DNA from: Paratrimastix pyriformis
Lineage: Eukaryota > Preaxostyla > Paratrimastigidae
Assembly: GCA_027972325.1 (NCBI GenBank)
Contig: JAPMOS010000181.1
Span: 1 to 60,697, forward strand
Length of the DNA stretch: 60,697 nucleotides
Direction: 5' to 3'
Shown here: positions 41,150-49,757 of the stretch, piece after piece
Numbering within the stretch: position 1 is the stretch's first letter
How the letters are laid out: every line of letters begins with the position of its first letter
Notes under the pieces: generated by a model
What the model was told of the DNA's origin: nothing
The model's database searches: none
Seen by the model: the letters and a program-made list of their open reading frames with translations, nothing else
Program-made: the position numbers and the translations under genes

Positions 41150-43155
41150 TGGGCCGACGCGCCAGAAATGGCGGCGTGAGAGATGAGAGCGGCTGTCGGT
41201 CGGGGTTCCCCCACCCCCGGCTTAAGGTTTCACCGAAAGTTCCCAAAGCTCAGGCGCCAGGAGGGCGACCTGGGCTTACTTTCGTCCCCAAGTGCGCCGC
41301 CCTGGTGGCCAGCCAGGGCCGCCAGTGCCCACCCGCGGACGTGGACATCTGTGCGCCGGCCGGCCGGATCCCCCCACTGGCCTTGGGCGGGACGTTCCGT
41401 TACCTTGGGGTCGAGGTGGGCTGGGAGCTGGACTCGACGCCGGCGCTGGAGGCCGCCCGGATCGAATTCGAGGCTCGCCTCACCGCCATCGGCGCATCCC
41501 ACCTCCCCCCGCTGGCCAAGATTGACACGCTGGCCTCCCTTGCCTTGCCCGTCCTGCAGCATGTCCTCGCTGTCTGCCCCGCCCCCCCAAGCTGGATGGC
41601 TGGTGTCCAACGGAGCATCAGGGTCGTGCAACAACTGGCTACTGAGACCTCGAGAGATGGCGCCCACCCGGAAACGCTGGTGCCTGCCGGGCATGCCGGA
41701 GCTCCTGCTCTTTACTCCTGCCGCGCATGGGGGGCTGGGGGCCCCCCGCTTGGACCGGCTCGAGGAGACCCTCAAACTTGGACTGATCGGCCGGATCCTG
41801 ACACCGCCGGCCGACCCCGCGGCGCGAGCACTGGGCCGCAGCAGCAGTCCCCCTGGCAGAGGAGTTCCTGCACCGAGAGCGCCACGGGGGACACGAGGCA
41901 CCGGCCAACAACTGGGACCTGTGGACCTGGGTGGCCTGGTACGAGGGCCGACGGAAGATCCGCATCGGTCGCATTGCTGGACGATGGGCGGTCCAGCAGC
42001 GGGCCATCCGGGCATCCAAGCTCTTCTCCCGCAAGGCACCCGACCGCCACCCGGCCCTCATCAAGCTGACGGAGCTCCAGACGTACCTCTGCTGGCTGAG
42101 CACGGTCCCGCGAAATGCGGCGCTCCTCTTCACGGACGGATCGTTCCAACAAGGGCAGGGCGGGGGCGCCGCGGCAGTACTCATGACCCGAGACCGGACG
42201 ACCGCGGCCGCCGTACGCCTCCCACAGGCGCGGGGGAACGGCGACGCGGAGCTGGCTGCGATGGAGCTCGCCGTGGCCACCATCAAGTCCGCCCGGGCCG
42301 ACGGGCGCCTCCTCCCACACCAGCCGGTGGCCATCTGTGCGGACAGCCAGTATGCCCTGGGCGCTGCGGCGGGGTGGAGGCGAATCCAATTTGCGCACGC
42401 GCGGGTGCTGGCCCTCCGGGAGGCCCTCCAAGCGGCCAAGCCTGTGGTCCTCCGCTACGTCCCGGCGCACGTGGACCGGATCCCGGGGGCCCTGGTGATC
42501 CCCTCCATCCCTGGCAACCAGCTGGCCGACCACCTGGCCGAGGCGGCACTCCACGGGGGACCCACAGACAGAAGGGGCATCCAGGCCACATTCCCAACGC
42601 AAGAGCTCTGCGGCCCGATCGGCCCCGCCCAGTGGCCCTCAGGCCCAGCCGAGTCCCCACTGCCCTTCTCGCACAAGTTCCTCACACGCTCACTGCTCAC
42701 GGCCCTGGCAAGGCTGGCCCACGAGGAGGAGGAGGCACGCGACTGGCTGGCGTGTCCGTACGCCTACCACCCACTGGAACCCATCTCGGCCCGGGTCAGC
42801 AACACCTGGTGGACCAGGCGCGGGGAGCCACTCTCCACGGTGCGCAAGCTGTGTGCAGCCAAGTGCCAGGCCTTCTGGGGGGTCAATCAGGTCAAGGCCC
42901 GGCTCGGGGGGGGCCGGGGATCCGCGCTCTGTCCATTCGGGTGCGGGACCGTGGAGACCCAGAGCCACCTCCTGGGGGGCTGCCGCCACTTCCGGCTATT
43001 CTATGTGAAGCGCCATGACCAGGTGCTCCGGGCCTTGGCCAGGGCCCTCACGGCCGCCGGCCTGAAGGTGGTCGTCCACGACTCGGCAGCCAACGCACGC
43101 AAGGCCACCCAGATCCCGGAGGAGCTCCTGGCGCGAATCCCGGCCCACCTGCGCC
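41150..43155 (+). mobile_element. RLE-type LINE with RNase H between RT and RLE, truncated
   Basis: Plus-strand order: end of the RT (VPKCAALVAS...GGTFRYLGVEVGWEL, RT block 7), connection with PELLLFTPAAHGGLGAPRL, RNase H (LLFTDGSFQQGQGG; GDAELAAMELAV; VAICADSQYALGA; YVPAHVDR...NQLADHLAEAAL), then a zinc knuckle (CPFGCGTVETQSHLLGGC) and KRHDQVLRALARALT, the start of a restriction-like endonuclease. The main RT and everything upstream is missing. The frame changes twice near 41,600-41,930. The sequence stops inside the RLE region at 43,155, where an inverted fragment of a related element begins. Confidence 0.8.
41931..43155 (+). CDS. LINE RNase H and zinc-knuckle region, open frame
   Basis: A long uninterrupted frame (continuing to 43,265 only because the neighbouring inverted fragment is open by chance). 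RNase H active-site residues are all visible: Asp in FTDGS, Glu in GDAELAAMEL, Asp in CADSQ, and the C-terminal His/Asp in PAHVDR and NQLADHL. A helical segment (FLTRSLLTALARLAHEEEEA) and an Arg/Trp-rich part (VSNTWWTRRGEPLSTVRKL) lead to the C-x3-C-x8-H-x4-C zinc knuckle. RNase H removes RNA from the cDNA hybrid. The knuckle before an RLE is typical of R2-like elements. No endonuclease core is left. Confidence 0.8.
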
Positions 43156-44068
43156 AGAGAGAACATGCTGTGTATTTGCGAGGGCGCAGGCGACAAGTTC
43201 AAGAAGAAAGCTTACTCGCGCCTTCGCGCCATGCGTTACACTCCGGGGGGGGCCGGGCCAAATGACCCGTACGATGGCTCCTCCGGGCCGGGGGCCCGCC
43301 TGGTGGCGTGGCCGCCCGGTGATGGGTGTGGGTGTTGGGGAGGGGTGCTCAGGGGCGGGTGGGGCGGGTCGTGGGCCCCGGGCGGCCGCTACGGCGTGGC
43401 CAGGGCGCGGGGCCCGCCGCGGCAGCTGCGCCGTTGCGCATGGTCATGAGCGCGAGGGCGTCCCGAACCAGAAGGGTCGAGACGGAGGAGAGGGCCCGCT
43501 GGAGGTCGGTTCGCGCGGCAGGGGGGTCGGCCGGTGTCAGCCGCGACAGGGCCTGGCATGTGGCCCGGGGCACGGTCCCTCGGGCCGACAGAATCACCGG
43601 CACCGCGCGGCAGGGCTGCCCGGTGGCCTCCGTGACGGCCTGGCAGAGGGCGACGTAGTGGGCCGCCTTGGCCGCCGCCTGGGCCGGCCAGTCGTGTCTG
43701 GCCAGTGATGGCCACGTCGAGCAGCCACCAGGTGCCGTCCGAGCCGCGGGACTGCAGCACCAGGTCGGGGTGCACGTCGCGGAGGGCGGCGGGGAGCTTG
43801 GCCAGCAGGGAGGGTGGGAAGGCGGGTGCGCAGTTGGTTGCCGACACGCCCATGTAGTGCCGCGTGACCCAGTCGCGTTGCCCGCCGAACCAGGCCCAGA
43901 GTCGGCGGACCACCCGGTCGTGGCGGGCCGTGTAGAAGTCGTGGTACCTGCCGCAGCCGGACAGCAGCTGGGACATGGTCTCGGGGCCGCCGTGGCAGAG
44001 GGGGCAGGTGACGCCCACCGGGGGGGCGCCGCCGGCAGATGCCGAGGCCTTCCGCGCGTACCGGCACC
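43156..44068 (-). mobile_element. RLE-type LINE 3' end, second copy (tail to tail with the LINE above)
   Basis: The minus strand encodes TCPLCHGGPETMSQLLSGC (zinc knuckle, with Gln where the usual His stands), FYTARHDRVVRRLWAWFGG and VHPDLVLQSRGSDGTWWLLD, the RLE core. It is nearly identical to 11,451-12,222, except for a small deletion after the core that shifts the frame here. The 3' end, CACAGCATGTTCTCT, lies at 43,156-43,158 and abuts the truncated LINE from the left. It extends further 5' than the 11-kb copy, so both are 5'-truncated insertions of one recently active family. Confidence 0.8.
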
Positions 44069-44104
44069 GAATGGTTTTGGGTCGATACTTCCCAAAACTA
44101 CAGT

Positions 44105-44150
44105 TATACTCTAGGGAACACTCCCGTGTTCCTCGGAGTAGAGAGTATCT
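44105..44150. other. Imperfect 46-base hairpin
   Basis: ATACTCT...AGAGTAT outer arms and GGAACAC/GTGTTCC inner arms around a TCC loop, just beyond the LINE fragment. Its role is unknown. Confidence 0.5.
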
Positions 44151-44169
44151 CTACTCTTTGATGTAAGCG

Positions 44170-46817
44170 TTGCGATTATCATCCCCCTCGCGCAATGAAA
44201 GAAAAGAAAAAGAACGGAGTACCGGCACAGATAGAGATGCCAACCCCGGTTCGCGATCGTTTTTCCCTCTGGCGAAACGCTTGTTTTCTCCCGTCCGAAT
44301 GTCGAACTTTCCCATCTCTGGGTCTGTTCGCTTCGCACTGTTCCCGCTGCACCTTTTGCATTGGGACGGACTTGGAGCGCGTTCGCCTCATTCATTACAT
44401 CGCCCCCCTTTTCTGGTTTTTCCGCGCAGTTCTTCTGAACGTGCTGCGACTGCTCTTGGGGGCTCTGAGGCTTTGCCTCTTTCGGTCCTGACTACTCCTG
44501 GTCCGGTTGCGGCTCTACCAGTCTCGGCAAGGCCTTCACCGTTGCCGTTACCTGCGGAGTCAACTCCGGTGCCGAGGACCCCTCCTGTGAGTTCTGCCGG
44601 CCAGGACCTAGTTCCTGTCGTACGTGTTACGGAATCGCCACTCCCGTCTCCGGGCGTGACCGATCCGGGCAATCTCCATTTTGTTTTGCGGCCCATTGGG
44701 TCCGGGGCTCAGGCGGTGACGCCCGCCCCTCGAGTTCCTTCGCCGAGGACGCCGCCTCTTCCGCGGTCCTCTTCGCCGCCCGCGCGATCTCTTTCGCCGC
44801 TGAGCGCTGCTGGGCGTCCGCGCACGGAGCTGGGCAGGGCGATGCTCGCTCCGCCGGCCGCTGCCCGTGGCCGTCTCCCCGGCGTCTCTTCGCCGTTGGG
44901 GCAGCCGTCTTCTGACCGGCGGGTGCCAGCCTCTCCGGCCTCGTGCCCCACCCCTCATTCGGCCCCGCCGATCCATTCGCATCCGGCCGCTCCGTTGCCG
45001 GCGCTTCCCAAGCAGCAGGCGACACCGCGGCGGTACTTGACCAGCGTTCCGCGGCCCCTGAAGGGGGGCCTCTGTACGGCCGGTGGCTCAGTCGGAACCT
45101 CGGCCGGCGCCTCCGCGCCCGGCTCCGATCCCATCTCGGTCGGAATCCTTACCTCGTGACCCGGTCCACCCTCGGGCCGGTTCCCCTCCTGACCCGACCA
45201 TCGCCCGGTCGGCGTCCGTGCCCGCGACGCCACCCCTTCGCGGCCGGCGTCCGGGCGTCCCGACCCGCTCCACTCTCGAGCGGCGTCGCCCCGTGACCAG
45301 TCCCCGTCCCGGCCGTCGTCCCATTTGGCCCGGCGTCGGGGTCCCCTCAGCCACCTCCGTTCCGTCGTCGGCGGTCGCCCAGTCGGGGTCGGGCTCCCGC
45401 TCGGGGCTTCGGGGTCTCCCTCGCGATCGTCACGCTCGTCGCGCACGGAGCGGTCCTCGCGCTCCTCGCGCTCGGGTTCGGGGGGCCGCTCTCGGGCTTC
45501 GTCTCGGGCCTCGCGTTCGGGGTCGTCGGCGGCCTCGCCGAGCCGGCGCCCTCCGGCTTCTCCGCGGGCGGCCGTCCGGGACGGCCCTCTGGCTGCCGCT
45601 CCGGATGAGCTGCAGAGACTGAGGGAGCAGAATCAGTCGTTGATGACGCGTATGGCGGCTCTGGAGGCGCGTTCAGCGGCTGGCCCAGAGGACATCCCTG
45701 CCCCGAAGGAGCCCTTTGCGAAGCTCCTCCGAAGGGAGAGTCCTGGAGGAGCGGTTGAAGCTCCAGGCCGCGGGGTGCGTATGCCCCTCGCGGCCTTGGT
45801 AGACTTCAGCGAATTTGGCCTGGACGTGGCCTTTGATGATGCCGTATACCCGCCGGACTATATCGCTGCGGTCCGTGCGGCGGTTGGGCCGGTCCGGGTT
45901 CCCAACTTGCATGCGGACGTACCTCCCGCGATCATGGAGGAGCGTCAACGCACGTCCCTGACCCGCCTTCTTTCGGCCCCGCGGCCATTGGGGTTCCCAT
46001 CTGGAGCCCCAATCCTGCCGCCCCTCCGGTGAACTACTTCTTGGACTCGGTCGGCAAGAGCCGACGCGAGCGTCTCGAAGCCGGGGCTAAGAGACTCCAG
46101 ACCCATCTCGGGTTCCTTGTGCTTGAGTCACGGGAGGTGGAACTTTCCCGGTTGGCTGTTCTAGGCCACCGGAAGTCGCTGCTCCCGATGCTGGTGGGGC
46201 TGGCGGGTGGGAATGAGGAGCGGGCGAGGGAGGCCCTTGCCCACCTCCTGCCCCTCTGGATGATGCGGTCAACTTCTTGACCGCACTCCAAGAACAACTT
46301 GAAGTCGAAATCGCCCTCGACTCCGCCCGGCTCCGCCAGACCTTGGAGCCCTATGTCTCGTGGGGCAAGCTTAAGACTTGGTCGGCCAAAGCTGCGGCCG
46401 ACCGGGCGGGCGCCGGCGGGCAGCCTGCCATGCTTGCCCAGTACCCCGACCCGGCGCGCCTGCCGTGGTCGGCTGAGGTGATTAACTCCCACCTTGAAGC
46501 ACTCAAGGCGAAGTCGGAGACCCGCAAGCTCGAGAAGCGGACCGACGAAGCCGAGGGGGAGGAGGCCGACGAGTCCGACCGCTCGCGGGAGCGAGAGGGC
46601 GGCAAGACTCGTGGGCGAGGTGAGCACCGGGACCGCGGCTCCTCTCGCCGCGACCGGGGCGGTGACCGGCGGGACCGCGGTAGTGACCGGCGGGACCGTG
46701 GGCGAGACCGCGGTGGACGCGGGGGCCGGGCTGGGTACCGTGGGGGTGCTCGCCTGAACAAGCGCCCGCGCCATGACTCGGCGCCCAACCATGCGGCTCC
46801 GCGCCAGCACCAGGCCG
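44170..46817 (+). CDS. RS/RGG-rich protein of unknown family, possibly gag-like
   Basis: Plus-strand coding sequence, read in more than one frame. It starts with a Ser/Pro-rich part, then an RS region (SRSSRSSRTERSSRSSRS), a coiled-coil-like DELQRLREQNQSLMTRMAAL, a folded central part (LVDFSEFGLDVAFDD; NYFLDSVGKSRRERLEAGAK; VELSRLAVLGHRKSLLPML; LEVEIALDSARLRQTLEPY), and a basic C-terminus of DRRDRG and RGG repeats (GGRGGRAGYRGG). Such tails bind RNA. Retroposon copy 3 is inserted at 46,817; the same frame resumes after it at 48,291 and stops at 48,305-48,307. It may be a host RNA-binding protein or the gag-like protein of a mobile element; no RT lies next to it. The start codon is not resolved. 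Confidence 0.5.
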
Positions 46818-46883
46818 GGCCCCCCCGGTTGAAGTCTCGGCGTTGCACGTTCCCTTTGCTCCGCGTTCTGCCCGTTTCTGGCC

Positions 46884-47955
46884 ATGGAGATCGCCACTGA
46901 GCATGACGAGCTCAGTAAGGACGATTCCAACTTTATTATGGATCACGCCGAGATCCAAAGTCGTGACGACCCTATGGTAGAGTATCTTCAAGATGAGTTG
47001 GGTCGGCATCTGTGGTCCCCCTCTTCAGCTCCATTGGACAAGCTCTCTCCTTGGATGCGTTTGGAGCTTATGAAGCTCTTCAGTTCATTGGTCGTCAATG
47101 AGCACCGTGCTCCACGCTATGAGATCATCGAACGCACGGTGCACATGCTGCTGGAGGACAATCCGAAGAAGCAGCCTGAAGCGATCAGCCAGTTTATTTT
47201 CCAACTTCTTGGGGCTTTATTGTTCCAGCAATCGAATGTGCGAACTTTCGACTGCCACGTGCCACAAGAATCATCGCGCGGCTCGTCTGTGGACAAACAC
47301 CGCACACCGCCAGAACGAGTCCTCCTATCTGTTGGGGAGACTACATACCGTGGTCCAAAGCAACTTGGAGGTGGAGGTGGAACTCGCCACCCGATCATCG
47401 ATGGCGATCGTCCAGCGGGGAAGAAGGAGAGCCCGTTCCCCTTCTTCGAGCAATCCATTTGCCTCTTCCGCTGCCCCAAGAGCACCTCTCTCGAACCGCC
47501 AAGCCGGCACCTGTTCCGGCTCCGACTTCATCTCATGCTCCGGCTTTTGCGCCTGCACCTGCACCTGCACCTGCACCTGCACCTGCACCTGCACCTGCAC
47601 CTGCACCTGCACCTGCACCTGCACCTGTTGCTGCCCTGTTGTTGCTGCCCCTGTTGCTGCCCCTGTTGCCCCTGTTGCTGCCTCTGTTGCTGCTGGTGTG
47701 TCCCCTTTGTCTGCTGTGCCTGCTGCGCCCGCTCGTGCTACCTCGACGCCCGACCATGCCGCTTCTGCCGTGCCTCCGAAGATTAGCCTCTCCGACCTCT
47801 CGCCTGTTGCCAACCGTGGGCCTTTGGGAAGGGAGCAACGTGTGTGGGGGTGGTGGATTCAGGGGCCCGTGCGCCTGTCCTACCGAGGTGGTAGGTCATG
47901 GTGGATGGGTTCCGCCCCCCCCTCAGGCTGGGTTCGGGAATATTTTTCGTTCTAA
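46884..47955 (+). CDS. Retroposon protein, copy 3, frameshifted in its repeat
   Basis: Starts MEIATEHDELSKDDSNFIMD with the family's acidic motif, DHAEI and RDDPM, then LELMKLFSSLVVNE and a leucine-rich helix. The low-complexity middle is a (CACCTG)n tract (47,547-47,630) that gives Ala-Pro in the expected frame. The C-terminal block VWGWWIQGPVRLSYRGGRSW then WMGSAPPSGW is in another frame and ends at 47,955. The repeat probably slipped. The C-terminal block is closest to copy 1 (WIRGPSKLSYRS, WWMGSSPPSGW). Confidence 0.75.
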
Positions 47956-48187
47956 CTGTTCTTGTCTTTTGCTTCCTTCGCCCCCTTTCATTGTTCCTCG
48001 TGTCCCGTGTCTCAGTGTTGGATCCTTTTGTCCCCCCCCCTTGCCCCGTTCTTTCTTTTGATGTTCCTTCTGTTTGCTGTCAAGTGTTTGAACGATTCTG
48101 TTTCCTGGCGACATTCCAGTCTCTCTCTTTCCCGCCATGCCGTCTGTGCGCCTACCCCTGAGGGGGTGTAGGTCGGCATGTTACCCG

Positions 48188-48201
48188 CCGGTTTCGACCG
48201 G
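48188..48201 (+). other. 3' hairpin of retroposon copy 3, with compensatory change
   Basis: CCGGT-TTCG-ACCGG, preceded by ATGTTACCCG. The closing pair is T-A (U-A) where copies 1 and 2 have C-G, so both sides changed together and the stem is kept. Confidence 0.85.
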
Positions 48202-48404
48202 ATGAACGGATTTTCTTCTGTTTCAGTTTTCTGTGTTTTGCGCGCAGTTACTGGCAGTCGAAATAGTATCACAACAACAACACCAGGCCGCCGCGAAGAA
48301 AGAGTAGGTAACTGCCCCATCTTCCCCCCCTACCACTGTTTTTCCTTGCGGGTATGCAATAAGAAAGACCTTGGTCGTTCCGACTGGTCTCCCGCAGGAA
48401 GAGG

Positions 48405-49055
48405 GTGGGGGGGAGGGTGGGGGTCTGGTACCGGTTCCCTTGGCCCGAGGGGAGGGAGGGAGCTAGGGGTTTGGACGAAGGGCAGGATGGGGAAGCGGAG
48501 GAGGCCCTCGTTGAATTGCTGCGGAGGTCTGGGATAGCGGCAAAGGTAACTGTGGAAGTGGAGGACACATGTCAGGAGTGTGAGCTTATGAGCAGCGGAA
48601 CGGAGAGAGAGAGAAGCGATCTAACGGTGAGATTGGAGCGGGATCTGGAGAAAATGAGTGACGCTGTGGGAAGGGTGATCCTTTCAAATCAGAGGATACG
48701 AAAAAGGTGCCCTGGGTGTGGGGTGGATCGTTGGCATGCGAGGGAGGAGCGGGTGGTGGGAACAGAGGGTGTTATGGTCGTCCAAGTGACGCGGGGTAGG
48801 GAAGGGATGGTTGATAAGAGGCAATGGAGGGTCCAGCCGGATGTGGTGGAAGTGGGCGGTAAGGTGTATCACATGGTAGCGGTGGCGGAGTTTTGTGGGA
48901 GAAGGGGGGGTGGGCGACACTGGGTGGCGGTCAAAAAGATTGGAGACCAATGGTGGAGGTTTAATGACAGCAGGGTCGGAGAAGTTGGGGAAGAGGAAGC
49001 AGGTCATGGAGATGTGTTCCTATATGTGGAGGGCAGGAAAAGGCTTCGAAGATGA
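48405..49055 (+). CDS. USP-like domain of the second LINE copy (His-box half)
   Basis: Contains an acidic EGQDGEAEEALVELL box, CPGCGVDRWHAREE, MVVQVTRG, VQPDVVEVGGKVYHMVAVAE, and the His box GGRHWVAVKKIGDQWWRFND then S, with candidate catalytic His at about 48,918. Between them is an EDTCQECE cysteine pair that could be part of a zinc finger. Spacing between boxes is the same as in the first copy, which supports a real domain under selection. The frame ends at 49,055, before the linker. Confidence 0.7.
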   Translation: MGGRVGVWYRFPWPEGREGARGLDEGQDGEAEEALVELLRRSGIAAKVTVEVEDTCQECELMSSGTERERSDLTVRLERDLEKMSDAVGRVILSNQRIRKRCPGCGVDRWHAREERVVGTEGVMVVQVTRGREGMVDKRQWRVQPDVVEVGGKVYHMVAVAEFCGRRGGGRHWVAVKKIGDQWWRFNDSRVGEVGEEEAGHGDVFLYVEGRKRLRR

Positions 49056-49284
49056 GGAAGTCGGCCCTGGGACCGGCGTTCGGAGGTGTGAAGATGCAGA
49101 TGGGAGGTGGGAAGGCTGGGGAGCGGGGATGGGCCGGGGCGGAGCAGTGCATGGGGGCGGGTGTGGGAAGCCTATCTGCAGTGGGGATATTACCCGGAAG
49201 TCAGGGTGCCTGCGGGGGAGGGGAAGGGAGTGAAGGCGCGGAGAAGGGGGAAAGGGATGCGCAGAGGAAGAGGCAAAAGCGAAA

Positions 49285-49757
49285 ATGCTGGATATTGAGC
49301 GGGTGTATGATGAGAAGGCGGAGGCGGAAGAATTTTGTGGGGTGGAAAAGTGGTGCTGCGAAAAAAAGGAGGCTAACTTGAGGGCGGGGCTGCCGGGGAA
49401 AGAGGAGGATCGGGTGAGGGTGGTCGGATGGAATGTGCGGGGGCTGGGCTCGGAATGGAAAAAGAAAAATGTAGAAGATTTGCTGAAGGTGGGTCGAACG
49501 GACGTAGCGCTTTTGCAGGAAACGAAAGGAACGAGGGACAATAAAGAATTTCTGCAGGAAAAATGGATGAAGGGGTGGTGCTGGAGGAGCTCTGTGGCGG
49601 AGGAGTCTGTTAAGCGGCACCCGAGAGGGGGGGTGATGATTGGGTATAGAAAAACACTGCAAGTGGCAGGTCGAAAGATTCCGGAGGTGATTCCTGGTTA
49701 TCTCATGTTTATGGACTGGACGGAGGGGAAGAATCAGATGAGACTCATCAACATGTA
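49285..49757 (+). CDS. LINE linker and endonuclease start, fused in one frame
   Basis: One frame runs from MLDIERVYDEKAEAEEFCGV through the linker end (EANLRAGLPGKEED) into the endonuclease motifs. In the first copy the same junction is split into two frames. This copy therefore suggests that protease and endonuclease are made as one protein. The frame is cut by the satellite. Confidence 0.8.

Larger units (their letters stand above)
46818..48280 (+). mobile_element. Protein-coding retroposon family, copy 3
   Basis: 1,463 bp flanked by a perfect 10-bp duplication, CACCAGGCCG, at 46,808-46,817 and 48,281-48,290. It starts GGCCCCCCCGGTTG and ends AGTATCACAACAACAA. The 3' hairpin is at 48,188-48,201. 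It is inserted in the RS/RGG-rich ORF in the same orientation, six codons or so before that ORF's stop. Confidence 0.85.
48400..49757 (+). mobile_element. Second USP-LINE copy, truncated at both ends
   Basis: The plus strand encodes the C-terminal part of the USP-like domain, then the basic linker, then the first part of the AP-type endonuclease (VVGWNVRGLGSEW, VALLQETKGT, PRGGVMIGYRKTLQ). The Cys box is missing (5' truncation near 48,400). At 49,757, in the middle of the NMYF segment, the sequence passes into the satellite array. It is clearly related to but distinct from the copy at 1-6,045. Confidence 0.85.

Noticed and set aside
41931-43265. Host RNase H1 gene
   Set aside because: It continues from an RT block-7 sequence and into a LINE zinc knuckle, so it is part of a LINE.
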